Of a stretch of DNA of 64,000 bases, positions 43,506-52,051 are shown piece after piece. A program made the translations under genes and the position numbers. The DNA is from JAWVFM01 sp963823245 (GTDB taxonomy: Bacteria; Actinomycetota; Thermoleophilia; Solirubrobacterales; 70-9): contig CAWGKQ010000008.1 of NCBI GenBank assembly GCA_963823245.1, forward strand, positions 186,001 to 250,000, written 5' to 3'. Position 1 is the first letter of the stretch. Every line of letters begins with the position of its first letter. The notes beneath the pieces were generated by a model that was given only the letters and a program-made list of their open reading frames with translations, searched no databases and was not told the origin of the DNA.

Positions 43506-44144
43506 TCAGCTCGACGCTGCGGCCGCAGCCTCGCCCCCGTCTGAGGAGGCGTCGGGAGCGGCAGGTTCGGCGGAAGCGGCCTCGCCGTCGGCGATGGCGG
43601 CGCGCGTCGGCGCCAGCAGCATGCTCATGTTGCGCCCCTCCTGCACGGGGTGGTGCTCGATCACCGCGAGCTCCTCGATATCGGTGAAGAGTCGCTCCAG
43701 CAGCGCGCGGCCGCGCTCGGGGTGGGCCTGCTCGCGGCCTCGGAACATGATCGTGACCTTGACCTTGTTGTTGCCGCGAAGGAAGCGCACGACGTGGCCG
43801 CGCTTGGTCTCGTAGTCGTGCTGGGCGATCTTGGGCCGCAGCTTGATCTCGCGCACGTTCACCTGCTGCTGGTGCTTGCGCGCGGCCTTGGCCTTCTGCT
43901 CCTGCTCGTACTTGTACTTCGAGTAGTCGAGAAGGCGGGTGACCGGCGGCCGGGCGTCGGCGGCGACCTCCACCAAGTCCAGGTCCTTGTCGCGCGCCAT
44001 CTCCATCGCCTTCTCGGTCTCGACGACGCCGATCTGGGTGCCGTCCTCGTCGATCAGGCGCACCTTCGGCACCCGGATCCGCTCATTGATCCGCGTGGAG
44101 TCGCGCTCCGGGAGCGTCCGGTCGAACCTACGAGGAACCGGCAC
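43506..44144 (-). CDS. infC: Translation initiation factor IF-3
   Basis: 212 residues. N-domain INERIRVPKVRLIDEDGTQI, linker KYKYEQEQKAKAARKHQQQ, C-domain VREIKLRPKIAQHDYETKRG, and a C-terminal Ala/Ser/Asp-rich extension common in actinobacteria. It prevents premature 50S joining and checks initiator tRNA. GTG 44144 is the first in-frame start; infC often uses rare starts, so a downstream ATC before NERIR cannot be excluded. A 100-base leader separates it from a TATACT promoter box. Confidence 0.94.
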   Translation of the reverse strand: MPVPRRFDRTLPERDSTRINERIRVPKVRLIDEDGTQIGVVETEKAMEMARDKDLDLVEVAADARPPVTRLLDYSKYKYEQEQKAKAARKHQQQVNVREIKLRPKIAQHDYETKRGHVVRFLRGNNKVKVTIMFRGREQAHPERGRALLERLFTDIEELAVIEHHPVQEGRNMSMLLAPTRAAIADGEAASAEPAAPDASSDGGEAAAAASS

Positions 44145-44217
44145 TATCGAAGGACGCTGGGGAGCTTCAAGCTAACGATGGCGAGGAGTTCGGGACGAGG
44201 ATGGGGACACGGGGCGC

Positions 44218-44264
44218 TCAGCGGCGGCGCGGTGTGTCGGTGCCCGGCATCTGCGCGGAGTATA
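44218..44264 (-). promoter_or_regulatory. infC operon promoter with a 10-codon upstream ORF
   Basis: A perfect -10, TATACT (44259-44264, minus strand), stands just downstream of thrS. Eight bases later an ATG opens a tiny ORF, MPGTDTPRRR and TGA (44250 to 44218). Leader peptide or chance. Confidence 0.5.
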
Positions 44265-44268
44265 GGCA

Positions 44269-46227
44269 CTACCCGGTCGCTTGCAGGCGAGCGGCCACCT
44301 CGGCGGTGGACTCGGCCACGGCCTCGGGCTCGCCGTGCGCTCGCACGGACACCGTGCCGTCCGCCTCCTCGCGGTCCCCGACGACGAGCATGTACGGGGC
44401 CTTCGCGAGCTCCGCGTCCCGGATCCTGCGCCCCACCGACTCCGAGCGAGCGTCGACGCGCACTCGCGCTCCCGCCGCGCCGAGCTCCGCCGCGACCCGG
44501 CCGGCGTACGGGGCGTGCCGGTCGGCGATCGGAAGCACCACCGCCTGTGTCGGCGCGAGCCAGACGGGGAAGCGGCCGGCATGCTGTTCGATCAGGATTC
44601 CGATGAATCGCTCCAGCGACCCGAGGAGCGCCCGGTGGATCATCACCGGACGGTGGGGCGAGTCGTCCTCGCCGGTGAACGAGAGGTCGAACCGCTCGGG
44701 CATCTGGAAGTCGAGCTGGCAGGTGCCGAGCTGCCACGATCGGCCGAGCACGTCGGTGACGTGGAAGTCGATCTTCGGCCCGTAGAACGTCCCCTCCCCC
44801 GGGCTCACCTCGAAGTCGCGCCCCTGGCGCTCGAGCGCCTCGCGAAGCGCGACCTCGGCACGCTCCCACTGCTCGTTGGTCCCGATCGATTTCTCCGGTC
44901 GGGTCGAGAGCTCGACCCGCACCTGCTCGAAGCCGAACCGGGTGTAGAGCTCGTCGATCGAGCGGCAGATGGAGTCGACCTCGTCGGCGACCTGGTCGAG
45001 CGTGCAGTACACGTGGGCGTCGTCCTGGGTGAAGGCGCGGACGCGCAGCAGTCCGTGCAGCACGCCCTCGCGCTCGTAGCGCGAGACGTGGCCGAACTCG
45101 GCCAGGCGCAGCGGGAGCTCGCGGTAGGAGTGGCGATCCGAGCCGAAGACGAGGCAGGCCCCGGGGCAGTTCATCGGCTTCAGGGCGAAGCGCCGATCGT
45201 CCCGGGCGGGCTTGGATTCGGCGGCGGGCGCGGCGAAGTACATGTTCTCCTTGTAGTTGTCCCAGTGGCCGGAGCGGTGCCAGAGCTCCTCGTCGAGCAC
45301 CTGCGGGGTCTTGATCTCGACGTAGCCGCCGCGGCGAAGCTGCTCGCGGACCTCGGCCTCCACGAGCCGGAGCAGGACGGTCCCCTCCGGGAGCCAGAAG
45401 GGCATCCCCGGGGCCTCGGGGCGGAGCATGAACAGCCCGAGCTCGGGGCCGAGGCGGCGGTGGTCGCGTGCCTTGGCCTCCTCCCGCTGCGTGAGGTGCT
45501 CCTCGAGGTCCTTCGGCGAGAAGAACGCCGTGCCGTAGATGCGCGTCAGCATCTGCCGGCTCTCGTCGCCGCGCCAATAGGCGCCGGCGACCGAGGTGAG
45601 CTTGAGCGCGCCGATGCGGCCGGTCCCGGGGCCGTGGGGGCCGCGGCAGAGGTCGGTGAACGGCCCGTTCCGGTACAGGGAGACCGTCTCGACTCCCTCG
45701 TCGCGCACGAGGTCTTCGATCAGCTCGGCCTTGTAGGGCTCCCCGGCCTCGCGGAAGCGCTCGAGCGCGTCCTCCGCGGGCACGTGGCTGCGCTCGAACC
45801 GCTCGTCGGCGGCGATGTGAGCCCGCATCGCCTCCTCGATCCGCTCGAGGTCGTCCTCCGAGGGACGGAACCCGTCGGGGAACTCGAAGTCGTAGTAGAA
45901 GCCGTCGGCGATCGGCGGGCCGATCGAGACCTTGGTCCCGGGCCACAGCTCGACGACGGCCTCGGCGAGCACGTGGGCCGCGTCATGGCGGATCAGCTCG
46001 AGCGCCTCGGGGCTGCGGTCGGTGACGATCTCGATCTCGGCGCCGTCGCCAAGCGTGGCGGCCAGGTCGCGCAGCTCCCCGTCCTCCTTGATCGCGAGCG
46101 CGGCCTTCGCGAGGCCGGGCCCGATGGCGGCCGCGGCGTCGGCGCCGGTGGCCCCTTCGGGCAGCTCGAGATCCGAGCCGTCGGGCAGCTTCACGGTGAG
46201 GGGCGCCATCGCGGCCATGCTATCCAC
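44269..46227 (-). CDS. thrS: Threonyl-tRNA synthetase
   Basis: 652 residues. TGS domain (LTVKLPDGSDLELPEGATG), editing domain with HDAAHVLAEAVVELWP, class II core MNCPGACLVFGSDRHSYREL, FTQDDAHVYC, motif 3 PVMIHRALLGSLERFIGILI, and C-terminal anticodon domain. Zinc ligands Cys in MNCPG and downstream His are present. Several near starts exist (GTG 46227, later ATG codons); ATGGCGCCCCTC a few codons in is equally possible. Confidence 0.96.
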   Translation of the reverse strand: MDSMAAMAPLTVKLPDGSDLELPEGATGADAAAAIGPGLAKAALAIKEDGELRDLAATLGDGAEIEIVTDRSPEALELIRHDAAHVLAEAVVELWPGTKVSIGPPIADGFYYDFEFPDGFRPSEDDLERIEEAMRAHIAADERFERSHVPAEDALERFREAGEPYKAELIEDLVRDEGVETVSLYRNGPFTDLCRGPHGPGTGRIGALKLTSVAGAYWRGDESRQMLTRIYGTAFFSPKDLEEHLTQREEAKARDHRRLGPELGLFMLRPEAPGMPFWLPEGTVLLRLVEAEVREQLRRGGYVEIKTPQVLDEELWHRSGHWDNYKENMYFAAPAAESKPARDDRRFALKPMNCPGACLVFGSDRHSYRELPLRLAEFGHVSRYEREGVLHGLLRVRAFTQDDAHVYCTLDQVADEVDSICRSIDELYTRFGFEQVRVELSTRPEKSIGTNEQWERAEVALREALERQGRDFEVSPGEGTFYGPKIDFHVTDVLGRSWQLGTCQLDFQMPERFDLSFTGEDDSPHRPVMIHRALLGSLERFIGILIEQHAGRFPVWLAPTQAVVLPIADRHAPYAGRVAAELGAAGARVRVDARSESVGRRIRDAELAKAPYMLVVGDREEADGTVSVRAHGEPEAVAESTAEVAARLQATG

Positions 46228-46236
46228 GGGGTTCTT

Positions 46237-46273
46237 TGGGGATTCACCGTGCCATAGGGCGGATGAATCCCCA
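46237..46273 (+). repeat. Second palindromic repeat family, copy 1
   Basis: TGGGGATTCA (46237-46246) and TGAATCCCCA (46264-46273), a perfect 10-bp inverted repeat around CCGTGCCATAGGGCGGA. Homologous to 56447-56486 when that copy is read on the minus strand. Lies just upstream of thrS. Confidence 0.7.
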
Positions 46274-46293
46274 GCCGCGGATCCGAGCCGGCG

Positions 46294-48075
46294 CTATCCG
46301 CTCGCCGGATTCGCCCGGGCGCCACCCGGAGCGATCAAGGGGCAGCCTCCCTCGCCGGCAATCGGCGGGTCGCGCCGCCACAGCGCATAGGGGCCGGTGC
46401 GCCGCCTGAGCCGAAGATCGGCGAACGGTCGGCGGGCGCCGGCCGACGTGATCACCCAAGACACGCCCACGGGCGGCGGCGCTGCCGAGGGCAGCCCTTG
46501 AGCCCCGACACAGACCCTTCCGCCCCGAAGCTCCCATACGAGGTAGTCGCGCCCGTGCTCGTCGGCGAGCAGCTCCGGGGAGGCGAGGACGAGCGTCGAG
46601 CGCTCGCCGAGCGTCGGCCGAAGCTCGGTGAGCTTCGGGCTGTAGGTCGCCGGACCGACCGGCCCGTTGACGAGCGCCAGCGCAGCCGAGGCGGCCGCGG
46701 CGGCGCAGAAGGCGATGGCCCCCGCCATGACCGCGGAGCGGCTGGGCGCAGCGTCCTCCAGAAGCGGCCTGACGGCGACGAGCATGGCCAGCGGGGCCGC
46801 GATCGAGATCGCCTTCGCCTCCTGATACGGCGTCCCGCCGACGAGGGCATAGAGGATCAGCAGCGCGGCTGCCGCAAGGGCTGCCGGCACCGCGAGCTCG
46901 CGGCGGCGAAGCCACCACGCGAGACCCCAGGCGAGAACCGCGGCCGCCAGGGCGGCGCCGATCCAGAAGGCGAACGCGGGCGCAAAGCCACCACCTGGCT
47001 CGACGCGGAAGTCGCCCGACGGCCAGATGCCGAGCGCCTCGAGCGGGGAGATGCGATTGAAGAGGTTGCCGAGGCCGGCCCCCTTCGGGTCGAAGGTCGA
47101 GTAGCTCGCGAAGTCGACCATGCGACCGATCTCAGGAGCGGCCGCGAGAACGAGGATCGCCACCGCCCCGACCGCGGGGGTCGCAGCCTCGCGGAGCGCG
47201 CCCCGCCACTCGGGCCGCGTCGCGAGCTCGGCGATGCCCCAGATGACCGCGGCGCCGCCCAGCCAGAGGAGTCCGGGGAAGCTGTAGCAGTAGACGGCGC
47301 CGACGCCGAGCACGGCGAGCGGCGCCGCGCGAAGCGCGCGCGGAGCGCCCGCCGGCGTGAGCTCCCCGGTCGAGATCTGGTGCAGCCCGATCGCGAACGC
47401 GAGCACGAGGAGCGCCTCGATCGATTCCTTGAACGCGCCCTGGACGAGGTAGCTCGCCCCCATGTACGAGAGGCCCACGAGAAGGCAGCCGACGATCCTG
47501 CGCACCGGGCCGAGCCGCCACAGGAGCGCCATGGGCGCGAGGCAGGTGGCGACCGCGACGGCCAGCGCGAGCCCGTCGAAGGCGTGGACGAGGCTCGGGC
47601 CCGCAGCGGAGATCGCCGCGACGAGGCTGTGCGGCCCGAGCGGGTAGCCGGCCGCGATGAGGCTCGCGACGTCGCTGTGCACCAGTCGCGAAGTCGCCAG
47701 CAGGTGCTGGGACATGTCCGGGTCGAGGCCCGTGCCGAGGATGCCGAACCGCCCCGCGACGATGAACGGAAGCGAGGCGGCGATGACCGCCGCCAGCTCG
47801 AGCGGGATCCCGGTCCGCAGGGCGCGCGGGAGGTCGTCGAGGCGGCTGCGGAGGAAGACCACGGCGGCGAACGCCAGGACGCCGATCACGACGAGCGCCG
47901 TGGTTCCTTCGCCGGGGAGCTGCACGGCGCCCCACGAGATCGCGCAGAGGACCGAGAGCCCGACGGCGGGCGAGAGCCGCGACCACGTCCGGCGTCCGCA
48001 CACGGCGAAGACCGCCTGGCCGACCAGGGCCGAAAGGCCGAGGATCAGCAGGAACGCGAAGTAGGTCCCAAGCAC
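46294..48075 (-). CDS. Polytopic membrane protein, GT-C glycosyltransferase-like
   Basis: 593 residues with about 12-14 hydrophobic segments and a final soluble domain of about 100 residues (STLVLASPELLADEHGRDYL, VCVGAQGLPSAAPP). The first large loop contains ILGTGLDPDMSQHLL, an acidic pair in the place of the catalytic Asp/Glu of GT-C (Dol-P-sugar-using) enzymes. It would transfer a sugar from a lipid carrier outside the membrane; donor and acceptor are not deducible. Clean single frame. Start ATG follows directly upstream of the divergent DUF5995 gene. Confidence 0.7.
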   Translation of the reverse strand: MLGTYFAFLLILGLSALVGQAVFAVCGRRTWSRLSPAVGLSVLCAISWGAVQLPGEGTTALVVIGVLAFAAVVFLRSRLDDLPRALRTGIPLELAAVIAASLPFIVAGRFGILGTGLDPDMSQHLLATSRLVHSDVASLIAAGYPLGPHSLVAAISAAGPSLVHAFDGLALAVAVATCLAPMALLWRLGPVRRIVGCLLVGLSYMGASYLVQGAFKESIEALLVLAFAIGLHQISTGELTPAGAPRALRAAPLAVLGVGAVYCYSFPGLLWLGGAAVIWGIAELATRPEWRGALREAATPAVGAVAILVLAAAPEIGRMVDFASYSTFDPKGAGLGNLFNRISPLEALGIWPSGDFRVEPGGGFAPAFAFWIGAALAAAVLAWGLAWWLRRRELAVPAALAAAALLILYALVGGTPYQEAKAISIAAPLAMLVAVRPLLEDAAPSRSAVMAGAIAFCAAAAASAALALVNGPVGPATYSPKLTELRPTLGERSTLVLASPELLADEHGRDYLVWELRGGRVCVGAQGLPSAAPPPVGVSWVITSAGARRPFADLRLRRRTGPYALWRRDPPIAGEGGCPLIAPGGARANPASG

Positions 48076-48154
48076 GGCGCCGGGGAGCCTAGAGCGAGGC
48101 CGCCAACCGGCTCATGGGCGCGACGGCACTTGCTACGTTGCGGCCGGGATCGGG

Positions 48155-49066
48155 ATGGGACGTCGGCGAACAGCGACAGCGTCGGGCGTGCTCGCCGCGG
48201 GCATCGCCCTCGCGCTCCTCGCCGCGCCCGCCAGCGCGGACCTCGGCAACGGCTACATCGGCTGGCCGAACGTCCTTCCGGGGCTCCACGTCGCCCCGGA
48301 GGGTCCGCCCCGCCCCACGCCCGGATGCCGCAACTTGAGGCTGGGGTGCGTGAGCCGCCTCGTGAAGCGGCTCGATCGCGAATGGGCATCCGAGAACGCC
48401 GGCTGCGACCACCGCGCGGTCTTCACCATCGCCTACGAGCGGATCAGCCGCGAGATCCGCCCCCGGCTCGCGCATCACGAGACCTTTCACTATCCGCGCT
48501 GGTTCATCTCCGTCGTCCAGGGGTTCTCCAACGAGTACTTCGCAACGCAGCGCCTCTACGACGCGGGAAGCGCGATCCCCGGCTCGTGGCGGATCTACTA
48601 CGACGAGACCGCGAAGGGCGACGCCAACGCGGGGCAGGACCTGCTGCTCGCCTCGAACGCTCACACGAATCACGACCTCCCCTACGCCTACGCCGCGGCG
48701 GGCCTGCTCACCCGCAAGGGCGCCTCGCGTAAGCACGACCACGACCAGGTGAACGACATCAACGCCTCGGTGTTCAAGGGCATCGCCGACTACTACGCGG
48801 CTCACTACGACCCGTTCTTTGCCTCGATCGACCCGACCTATCCCCTCGACCAGCTCGGCGCCCTCCAGGTCGTCCAGGTCTGGCGCGAGAACGCGTGGCG
48901 CGAGGCGGAGCGGCTCGTGAGCGCGAAGGCCGCGGCCGAGCGGCACGAGGTCGAGCGCGAGATCGAGGACACCTCGGTCGCCTGGGCGAACATGATCCGG
49001 TCGGCCGAGGTGCCGGGCTACCGCCAGACGCGCGACGCCTATTGCCGAGCGCACCCCGCGGGGTAG
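48155..49066 (+). CDS. Secreted DUF5995-family protein
   Basis: 303 residues. Signal peptide (VLAAGIALALLAAPASADLG), then CRNLRLGCVSRLVKRLDREW, FNYV-like core HYPRWFISVVQGFSNEYFA, and the family's His-rich motif SNAHTNHDLPYAYAAAGLLT with HDHDQVND. The clustered His and Asp suggest a metal site; activity unknown. Its TAG is directly adjacent to the stop of the convergent hydrolase (TAGCTA). Confidence 0.85.
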   Translation: MGRRRTATASGVLAAGIALALLAAPASADLGNGYIGWPNVLPGLHVAPEGPPRPTPGCRNLRLGCVSRLVKRLDREWASENAGCDHRAVFTIAYERISREIRPRLAHHETFHYPRWFISVVQGFSNEYFATQRLYDAGSAIPGSWRIYYDETAKGDANAGQDLLLASNAHTNHDLPYAYAAAGLLTRKGASRKHDHDQVNDINASVFKGIADYYAAHYDPFFASIDPTYPLDQLGALQVVQVWRENAWREAERLVSAKAAAERHEVEREIEDTSVAWANMIRSAEVPGYRQTRDAYCRAHPAG

Positions 49067-50104
49067 CTATCGGGGAGCCGCCTCACGCTTCCGCGCCCTC
49101 TTGACAACCGACCGAATCGCGTCGATCACGAGCTTCGGCTGGTCGAACTGAATGTAGTGCCCGCTCCGGGCGGCGATCACGTGGCGGGCCCCCGGCACCA
49201 GCGCTGCGAGCTTGTCCTGCGAGGCCTGGAAGGCCCGGTTCAGGGCCTCGATTGGAAACTCCGGCGGAAATCCGAACGGATTCGGGTCCGTGCGGGAGTG
49301 GGAGAGGACGACCAAGGGCATCCGCCGAAGCGGCGTGTCCGCCTGCGCCTGTTGCGTTTCGGCGCCGCTGGCGGCCAGACTAAGTTGCTCGTAGTCGGAG
49401 TAGCCCTGGAAGCCGGGCGGTGGTGATTGATAGACGACCGTGTCCGTGTATTGCTCGCGGGTCAGCAACTTCTTCAACGCCGCGGCAAACCACTCGCTCT
49501 GGGCGTCGATCGAGACGAGGCCCGCGACCTCTCGGGGATAGGCGGTCGCGTAAAGACGGAGCACCATGCCGCCGAACGAGTGTCCTGCCAGCACGTATGG
49601 ACCGTGGAGGTGGGGGCCGCGCAACGTGCGCGCCTTGCGCAGCAGCGCGTGCAGATCGCTGACGATGTCGGCGGCGGTCCGCGGCATTGCCACCGGGTCG
49701 CTTCGGCTGACGCCCTTCGGCTGGCCGAGGGAACCATCCCACGTGGTCCCTGGGCGATCGTAGGCACACACGCGCGTGAACCGGGCGACGGCCGGAAGAA
49801 TCGCCCGGCGGCCTCGCTCGTGAGCGTGCCACACGCGGGCGGTGTTGCCGGAGCCCGCTTCAAGCAGGACCGTCGGATGGCCCGTGCCACGACATTCGAG
49901 GTACACCCTGCGCCCGCCGCGAATCAGGACGCGGCGAGCGAAGTCGGGGCGGACCGTTCGGGAGCTGTCGACCGCCGGGCTCGGCCGATTCAACTCGGCC
50001 CCGTTGGCCTGAGCCGGTCCGCCGCCGCCCGTGGCAAGCGGCGCCGCTGCGCTCAGAACAAGCAGCGATAATGCCGTGAATATGAGGCGTCCGTGCCGTG
50101 CCAT
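49067..50104 (-). CDS. Secreted alpha/beta hydrolase
   Basis: 345 residues. MARHGRLIFTALSLLVLSAA is a signal peptide; mature part with RVYLECRGTGHPTVLLEAGS, CAYDRPGTTWDG, nucleophile Ser in YVLAGHSFGGMVLRLYA, acid in later strand, and His in ARSGHYIQFDQP. Probable esterase or lipase-like enzyme acting outside the cell. The A of its ATG (50104) is the discriminator base of the tRNA-Val gene transcribed in the same direction, so the gene begins exactly where the tRNA ends. Base use is less GC-biased than neighbours; acquisition at the tRNA is possible. Confidence 0.88.
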   Translation of the reverse strand: MARHGRLIFTALSLLVLSAAAPLATGGGGPAQANGAELNRPSPAVDSSRTVRPDFARRVLIRGGRRVYLECRGTGHPTVLLEAGSGNTARVWHAHERGRRAILPAVARFTRVCAYDRPGTTWDGSLGQPKGVSRSDPVAMPRTAADIVSDLHALLRKARTLRGPHLHGPYVLAGHSFGGMVLRLYATAYPREVAGLVSIDAQSEWFAAALKKLLTREQYTDTVVYQSPPPGFQGYSDYEQLSLAASGAETQQAQADTPLRRMPLVVLSHSRTDPNPFGFPPEFPIEALNRAFQASQDKLAALVPGARHVIAARSGHYIQFDQPKLVIDAIRSVVKRARKREAAPR

Positions 50105-50176
50105 GGGCGCTACTGGGCTCGAACCAGTGACCTCCAGCTTGTCGAGCTGGCGCTCTCCCAACTGAGCTAAGCGCCC
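50104..50176 (-). tRNA. tRNA-Val (anticodon GAC)
   Basis: Cloverleaf of 73 bases: acceptor GGGCGCT/AGCGCCC, D arm GCTC/GAGC, anticodon stem CCAGC/GCTGG with 7-base loop TCGACAA, T arm ACTGG-TTCGAGC-CCAGT, no encoded CCA. By position the anticodon is GAC (Val). Position 33 is C instead of the near-universal T. A TAAACT box on the minus strand (50187-50192) upstream overlaps the stop of the carboxypeptidase gene. Confidence 0.9.
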
Positions 50177-50189
50177 CGAGGCGCCGAGT

Positions 50190-51164
50190 TTAGCCCGGCG
50201 CGCGCTGGCCCTCGGCCTTCGCCCCGGCCCGCAGGAGCGCCGGTACCTGGTGCAGAGGATTGGGGCTGTGGAGCAGGACCACGCCGAGCTCCCGCCCCTC
50301 GATCCGCCGCGTGACGACGTAGCAACGGCCGGCCGCGGTCGTGTAGCCGGTCTTGAGGCCGGTGATCCCGGGAGTGCGGTTGGCGATGAACGGGTTGATG
50401 TTCCAAAGGTCGAGGTAGTGGCCCTTGATCGGGAAGCGGAAGCGCGCGTGCCGCTCACCGACGACATGTGCGACCAGCGCGTTGGCGAGGTCGGCGCGGG
50501 CGAGCTGCGCGAGGTCGTATGGGCAGGAGTAGTTGCCGGCGTCGCGGATCCCGCTCGGGCTCGAGAAGCGTGAGCAGCGAAGCCCCAGCCGGTTCCCCCA
50601 GCGGTTCATGCGGTCGACGAACGCACGCACGCTCCCGGCGTCGTGCTGCGCGAGCGCGATCGCCGCGTCGTTGCCCGAGACCAGGAGGAGGCCCGCGAAG
50701 AGCGCGCGCAGCGGCACCTCCCTGCCCTTCGGCAGCACTCCGATCCCCGAGCCCTGGTAATGGACGGCCTGCCGAGTGACGAGCACGCTCTCTTCCGGGC
50801 GATCATCGGCGGCGACGATGAGCGCCGTCATCATCTTCGTGAGGCTTGCTATCGGCAGGCTGCGCGCGGGGTTGCGCCGCCACAGCACCTGGCCCGTGTC
50901 GACGTCGAAGAGGATCCCGGCCTTCGGCGGGTGCGTGAACGCGAGCCGGACCAGCGGCCGGCCGCTCTCGGGAAGGAGCCCGAACGGCCGGCTCGGCGAC
51001 GCGGGCGCTGCCGGGGGCGCCGGGGGCGCCGGGGGCGGTCTCGAACGGGCCGGTGCCTTCGCGACCCCCTCGCTCGCCGGCCACGCGCCGGGGTCGACGT
51101 AGAGGACGGTCGCGAAGGCCGCCGCCACGGCCACGATCGCCCAGGTCGCGAACCAGAACCTCAC
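50190..51164 (-). CDS. Serine-type D-Ala-D-Ala carboxypeptidase (PBP5-like)
   Basis: 324 residues. N-terminal membrane anchor (FATWAIVAVAAAFATVLYV), Pro/Ala-rich linker, then peptidase S11: SLTK (107-110, acyl Ser), SGN (163-165), KTG (271-273). Removes the terminal D-Ala of peptidoglycan stem peptides. No C-terminal amphipathic anchor as in E. coli PBP5; the N-terminal helix replaces it. Its TAA overlaps the -10 of tRNA-Val. Confidence 0.93.
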   Translation of the reverse strand: MRFWFATWAIVAVAAAFATVLYVDPGAWPASEGVAKAPARSRPPPAPPAPPAAPASPSRPFGLLPESGRPLVRLAFTHPPKAGILFDVDTGQVLWRRNPARSLPIASLTKMMTALIVAADDRPEESVLVTRQAVHYQGSGIGVLPKGREVPLRALFAGLLLVSGNDAAIALAQHDAGSVRAFVDRMNRWGNRLGLRCSRFSSPSGIRDAGNYSCPYDLAQLARADLANALVAHVVGERHARFRFPIKGHYLDLWNINPFIANRTPGITGLKTGYTTAAGRCYVVTRRIEGRELGVVLLHSPNPLHQVPALLRAGAKAEGQRAPG

Positions 51165-51220
51165 CTCACCATAGGTTTACTCCACGACCGGCGTCCCCGC
51201 CCGGATATCGTTGCCGCCGC

Positions 51221-52042
51221 ATGGGGGAGTTCACGGGCAAGACGGTGGTGATCACGGGGGCCGGCTCTGGAATCGGAAGGGCGACCGCCCTGCTCTTCGG
51301 TCAGCTCGGTGCCCGCCTCCACGTCAGCGACGTCGACGCCGAGGCGGCCCAGCGCGTGGCGGGCGAGATCGCGGCCGCGGGTGGCGAGGCCTCCGCGCAC
51401 GCCCTCGACGTGACCGACTCCGATGCGGTCGACGCGCTCGCCGCCGCGGTCTTCGACGCCGAGGGCGGCATCGACGTGCTCCACAACAACGCCGGCATCG
51501 GGCACGCCGGGGCGGTCGAGGACACACAGCTCTCCGACTGGCGGCGGGTGATCGAGGTCAACCTGATGGGGACGATCAACGGCATCCACGCGTTCGTCCC
51601 GCGGATGCTGCGCCAGGGCCGGCCGGCCCACATCGTCAACACGGCGTCGATGCTGGGCTTGGTGGCCAGCCCCGAGCTCGGGCCCTACACGGCGTCGAAA
51701 TTCGGGGTCGTGGGCCTCACCGAGGCGCTCGACGCCGAGCTGCGACCCAAGGGAATCCGGGTCAGCGCGGTCTGCCCCGGCATCATCGACACGGCGATCA
51801 CGCGGGAATCGACCTACCGCGGCGAGGTCGCCGCCGACGCCGAGCAGATCCAGCGCTTCTACCGCGAGCGAGGGGCCTCGCCCGACGTCGTCGCCGAGGC
51901 GGTCCTCACCGCGATCCGCCGCAAGCGCTTGATCCAACCGGTCCCCTACAGCCACGTGATGCCGCTCTGGATCCTCCACCGAATCTCGCCGCGCGCGGCC
52001 GTGGCCGCTTCGCGGCTCACCAACCGGGTGATCAGGCGCTGA
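51221..52042 (+). CDS. Short-chain dehydrogenase/reductase
   Basis: 273 residues. Cofactor loop GAGSGIG (about 13-19), DVD after the second strand suggesting NAD preference, NNAGIGHAG, catalytic Ser in IVNTASMLGLV, YTASK with Tyr and Lys, and PGIIDTAIT. Substrate unknown. ATG 51221 is chosen over longer frames; TATCGT lies 9 bases before it. Divergent from the carboxypeptidase. Confidence 0.92.
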   Translation: MGEFTGKTVVITGAGSGIGRATALLFGQLGARLHVSDVDAEAAQRVAGEIAAAGGEASAHALDVTDSDAVDALAAAVFDAEGGIDVLHNNAGIGHAGAVEDTQLSDWRRVIEVNLMGTINGIHAFVPRMLRQGRPAHIVNTASMLGLVASPELGPYTASKFGVVGLTEALDAELRPKGIRVSAVCPGIIDTAITRESTYRGEVAADAEQIQRFYRERGASPDVVAEAVLTAIRRKRLIQPVPYSHVMPLWILHRISPRAAVAASRLTNRVIRR

Positions 52043-52051
52043 GCGCCGGCT

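Noticed and set aside
44281..46257. Plus-strand open frame of 658 codons
   Set aside because: Antisense of thrS.
49067..50467. Hydrolase frame extended through the tRNA gene
   Set aside because: The extension would translate the tRNA; the signal peptide begins at ATG 50104.
51005..51040. GC-rich tandem repeat GGGGGCGCC
   Set aside because: It encodes the Pro/Ala linker of the carboxypeptidase; no separate role needed.
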